From contig JANPIS010000445.1 of the NCBI GenBank assembly GCA_031425095.1, forward strand, positions 1 through 9,964: 9,964 nt of DNA, in the 5' to 3' direction. The notes beneath the pieces were generated by a model. That model was not told the DNA's origin, made no database searches, and worked only from the letters and a program-made list of their open reading frames with translations. Both the position numbers and the translations under genes were made by a program. Origin of the DNA: JANNXQ01 sp031425095 (lineage in GTDB: Bacteria > Verrucomicrobiota > Verrucomicrobiia > Chthoniobacterales > Chthoniobacteraceae). Shown piece by piece: positions 7,408 to 9,964 of this stretch (the first letter of the stretch is position 1; each line of letters starts with the position of its first letter).

Positions 7408-8904
7408 ATGCATACGGCACCCACATCCCGCTGGAGACTCGCCGTCGCCATCCTCATCGTCGTCGTTTCCATCGTCGGCATCTTCACCTGGTGGGAGCTT
7501 TTCCGGGTCGTGCCGCAGGACGACGCGGTGCTGAAGGATCCGGTGATGAAATTCAAATACGGCTCACTCGGCTCCGAGGGTGATCGCGGACTGCCGTATC
7601 TCCTCTGGCTCGTCCTGCCGCGCGTCTTTCCTGATCTCATGCCCGGGCCTGGAGGCTACAAGGCTTTCGGGGTCGTCTGGGAGGAAGGCCAGGAGATGCC
7701 CGTCGGTTTTGCGAAGAAGACGATCGGTGTCTTCCCGCGGGTGACGAATAACTGTGCGCTCTGCCATGCCACCACCTGGCGCGAAAGTGAGGACAGCCCG
7801 ATCCACGTACAGGTCGCTGGCGGCGCACACACGACCGACGTGCAGGGCATGATTCGCTTCCTCTCCCGCGCCGCGCAGGACCCGCGTTTCACCGCCGAGA
7901 CACTCATGCCCGAGATCGAACAGGTGAGCAGCAATGCTTACGGCAACGGCGGACTCTCGTGGATCGATCGGCAAATTTATCGCTATCTACTGATTCCTTT
8001 TACGCGCATTGGGCTGCGCGAGCAGGAGCGGCTCTTTGCGTGGATGGAACACGAGCCGAACGGCACGAAGAAACCGGACTGGGGCCCGGGCCGCGACGAC
8101 CCGATGAACCTGACGAAGTACTTCATGACGCAGTTACCCGTGGACGCGACCGTCGGCCAGGCGGACTTCCCTTCCATCTGGAATCTGAAAGTGCGCCGTG
8201 GCCCCGGGCTACTGCTGAACTGGAGCGGCGACACCCCTTCCACGCTCTCCGTGCTCATGGACTCCGCACTCGGCCTCGGCGCGCCGCCGCAGCCGTGGTT
8301 CATCGCGCGCATGCACGAACTCGACGACTGGCTCGGCGAATTTCCTCCTCCGAAGTATCCCTTCCCCATCGACCCGGCCCTCGTCGCTCAAGGCCAGCCG
8401 CTCTACGCGCAGTACTGCGCCGAGTGCCACGAGGTGGGCGGGAAGTACACCAACAAGATCATCCCGCTTTCCGAGATCGGAACGGACCGCGAGCGCATGC
8501 TCTCGTGGAATGGCGAAGCCGCGAAGGAAGCGAACCGGCGCGTGCGCGAGATGGGCATCGACCGCCCGCCGATGGTCGAAGCGAATCCGACCGGTTATCA
8601 GTCGCCACCGCTCGACGGCATCTGGCTGCGTGCTCCGTATCTTCACCACGGCACCGTGCCGACGCTCTGGGATCTGCTGCAGTCGGAGGGAACGCGGCCG
8701 AAGCAATTTCATCGCGGCTACGATGTCTTCGATCCGGTGAAGGTTGGCTTTGAATCCGACACACCCATGGCGCGGCGGCGCGGTTTCCTGCTCGATACCA
8801 CCCAGCGCGGCAACGGGAACGGCGGTCACAGTGGCCAGCGTTACGGCACCGAACTTCCCGAGCCCGAAAAGCGCGCGCTGGTCGAATACATGAAGACGTT
8901 ATGA
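7408..8904 (+). CDS. Membrane-anchored diheme c-type cytochrome, RoxA-like / di-heme cytochrome c peroxidase-like (paralogue)
   Basis: A 498-residue protein with a short basic N-terminus and one hydrophobic segment (about 11-29, LAVAILIVVVSIVGIFTWW), giving a single membrane anchor and a periplasmic body. Heme motifs are CALCH (116-120) and CAECH (337-341). It is clearly paralogous to the preceding gene: FKYGSxG, a PYLLWLVLPRVFPDLMPG block, DFPSIW, PPPKYPFPID, DGIWLRAPYLHHGTVPTL (His413), GYDVFDPVKVGF, and the ending GNGNGGHSGQRYGTELP...EYMKTL with His474. APYLHHGT replaces the sister's APYLHNGS. The RoxA-type DGN-NS-ERN motif is replaced by LLNWSGDTPSTLSVLMDSALG, so the distal side of a heme may differ. 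It starts 6 bp after its sister. Its substrate is unknown; it may pair with the sister protein as an electron-transfer or oxidation partner. Confidence 0.9.
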   Translation: MHTAPTSRWRLAVAILIVVVSIVGIFTWWELFRVVPQDDAVLKDPVMKFKYGSLGSEGDRGLPYLLWLVLPRVFPDLMPGPGGYKAFGVVWEEGQEMPVGFAKKTIGVFPRVTNNCALCHATTWRESEDSPIHVQVAGGAHTTDVQGMIRFLSRAAQDPRFTAETLMPEIEQVSSNAYGNGGLSWIDRQIYRYLLIPFTRIGLREQERLFAWMEHEPNGTKKPDWGPGRDDPMNLTKYFMTQLPVDATVGQADFPSIWNLKVRRGPGLLLNWSGDTPSTLSVLMDSALGLGAPPQPWFIARMHELDDWLGEFPPPKYPFPIDPALVAQGQPLYAQYCAECHEVGGKYTNKIIPLSEIGTDRERMLSWNGEAAKEANRRVREMGIDRPPMVEANPTGYQSPPLDGIWLRAPYLHHGTVPTLWDLLQSEGTRPKQFHRGYDVFDPVKVGFESDTPMARRRGFLLDTTQRGNGNGGHSGQRYGTELPEPEKRALVEYMKTL

Positions 8905-8963
8905 ATGCGTCGCCGCGAGGGATCTCCGGCGGCTCGCGTGAAAACGGCGCCGACACACTATGA
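8901..8963 (+). CDS. Possible 20-codon coupling ORF between cytochrome and membrane-protein genes
   Basis: The ATG at 8901 overlaps the TGA of the third cytochrome (ATGA). The frame reads MNASPRGISGGSRENGADTL and stops at a TGA that itself overlaps the ATG at 8960 of the next gene (ATGA). Both ends thus have the geometry of translational coupling. No conserved peptide features are visible and there is no Shine-Dalgarno sequence, so it may be a mere linker rather than a real gene. Confidence 0.2.
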   Translation: MNASPRGISGGSRENGADTL

Positions 8964-9964
8964 GCTCGCGCGCGCTCCGCTGGATCACCGCCGCAGGTAT
9001 CACCCTGGTGCTCACGGCGCTCGTGCTCTGGGCAGGAGCCGGCACCGATCGCGTATGGCTCGCGTGGGCTGCGGGTGGCCTCCTCATCGCCCTCGGAAGC
9101 TGGCTGGAAACGCGTGCCGAAGCGCTCCGCGATCATGGCCGAATCGTCCTCGCTGGTGGTCTCGGCGGGCTCTACGGCATCACCTTCGCTGCGCATCATC
9201 ACGGCTCCGTCGTATTCTTCAGCGGCTGGATCTTTGCTCTGCTGGCGTTGGGCTTCATTGCAGAAGCGATCACGCGCTGTGCCGGCCGTCGCCATTCGCC
9301 GAAGCTCGCCGCGCTCGGGTTTGCGTTCGCAGGCTTCGGCGCGGCGCTCCAGCCCTTCGCACCTTTCTATCTGGCCTCGGCGATCGTGCTCGCAGCTTCG
9401 GCGGGCTGGTTTCTCGTCCGCTACGGCGGCGCCATCGTGGCCTGGCTCACGCTCGTCGTTCTGTATGCGGGCTTCGTGGTCTGGTGGCCGTTCGACGATG
9501 GCCGGATCGACGCCGATCGCTATCTCGAGCTGCACGAATACTGGGAGACGCTGCTCGCCTTCGGCCTCGTCTGGCTCCTCTACGCCTGGAACAGCGCCCT
9601 CGCCCGCGCCTTCGCGCACCGGGTCGGCTTCGTCACGCTGAACAACGCGCTCTTCTTCGCGCTCGGCGCCTTCATCGTCCCGCCGCGTTATCCGGAGTGG
9701 CATTGGAAATTCACGTTCCTCTTCGGACTCGTGCTGCTCATGGCCGGCGCACTCACGCGCAAATATCCCGAGGTGCGCCGCGCGTACTTTGTGCAGGGCG
9801 GGCTCCTCAGCGTGTTGGGACTTATCAGTGCGCTCACCGGTCGCGAAGCCGCCGTCATGCTCGCCGTCGCGAGCGCTTTCTGCGCTCTCAGCGCCACCCG
9901 GCGCGAGGACTGGCTGCTGCGCGATCTCGCCTATGCCACGGCGCTGCTCGCCGTCGCCTGCGTG
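8960..9964 (+). CDS. Polytopic DUF2339-like membrane protein, 3'-truncated by window edge
   Basis: The frame is open without a stop from the ATG at 8960 to the last base, giving the first 335 residues. About 11-13 hydrophobic segments are seen, at roughly 8-27, 31-48, 62-80, 84-104, 115-133, 137-154, 157-177, 196-212, 223-240, 249-265, 277-292, 298-312 and 322-335. The pattern of a membrane pair, LETRAEALRDHGRIVLAGGL, then GGLYGITFAAHH followed by many short helices is what I know from the DUF2339 predicted membrane protein family, whose function is unknown. There is no coiled-coil N-terminus as in long DUF2339 members. No Shine-Dalgarno sequence is present; coupling through the short preceding ORF is possible. 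It may be the last or a later gene of the cytochrome operon, but a functional link is not shown. An antisense frame over it is Arg-rich and looks like a shadow. Confidence 0.72.
   Translation, partial: MSSRALRWITAAGITLVLTALVLWAGAGTDRVWLAWAAGGLLIALGSWLETRAEALRDHGRIVLAGGLGGLYGITFAAHHHGSVVFFSGWIFALLALGFIAEAITRCAGRRHSPKLAALGFAFAGFGAALQPFAPFYLASAIVLAASAGWFLVRYGGAIVAWLTLVVLYAGFVVWWPFDDGRIDADRYLELHEYWETLLAFGLVWLLYAWNSALARAFAHRVGFVTLNNALFFALGAFIVPPRYPEWHWKFTFLFGLVLLMAGALTRKYPEVRRAYFVQGGLLSVLGLISALTGREAAVMLAVASAFCALSATRREDWLLRDLAYATALLAVACV

Noticed and set aside
8459..9703. 414-codon minus-strand open frame
   Set aside because: Highly charged, low-complexity Arg/Glu composition and no recognisable domain; it lies opposite the third cytochrome's conserved C-terminus and the membrane-protein gene.
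8905..9964. Long open frame from the ATG at 8905, out of frame with the membrane protein
   Set aside because: The translation is almost all Arg, Ala, His and Leu with no domain; it is a frame shadow of the membrane-protein gene.

Overview
The window is GC-rich, densely coded bacterial DNA. I infer a Verrucomicrobiota member (Chthoniobacterales/Spartobacteria-like). The signs are the style of the HolA-like N-terminus, the secreted MA-family peptidase genes beside it, the RoxA-like diheme cytochrome block, and the near absence of Shine-Dalgarno sites inside operons. No rRNA or other taxonomic marker is present, so this stays a tentative reading; another soil phylum such as Acidobacteriota or Planctomycetota cannot be excluded. 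I found no tRNA, rRNA, CRISPR array, insertion sequence or phage gene.

Left arm (1-1995, minus strand): a tightly packed operon of two tandem, paralogous, exported zinc-metallopeptidase-like genes (HEXXH plus WLNEGFAEY), overlapping by 20 bp. They run directly into the start of a DNA polymerase III delta-subunit-like gene (holA), which is cut by the window edge. The last junction is a TAATG stop/start overlap.

Middle (2106-2729, plus strand): a divergently oriented class-I glutamine amidotransferase of the gamma-glutamyl hydrolase (peptidase C26/PuuD-like) type. It is followed by a 209-bp gap holding small palindromes and a strong ribosome-binding site.

Right arm (2939-9964, plus strand): the main feature of the window is a compact operon of three different diheme c-type cytochromes. 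They have the RoxA/MauG/di-heme peroxidase architecture: two CXXCH motifs, a conserved APYLHNGS-like motif, and a C-terminal GH...EYLKTL tail. A 149-aa soluble protein of unknown function sits between the first and second. The first cytochrome is a putative lipoprotein; the second and third carry an N-terminal membrane anchor with the catalytic part predicted outside the cytoplasmic membrane. Gaps are only 13, 4 and 6 bp. Downstream, reached through a 59-bp stretch with possible ATGA coupling, is a polytopic DUF2339-like membrane protein whose 3' end lies outside the window.

Together the right arm suggests a membrane-associated periplasmic oxidative system: three heme enzymes that could form one electron-transfer or oxygenase assembly. 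Its substrate cannot be read from the sequence. Known relatives include the rubber oxygenase RoxA and MauG-type diheme peroxidases.
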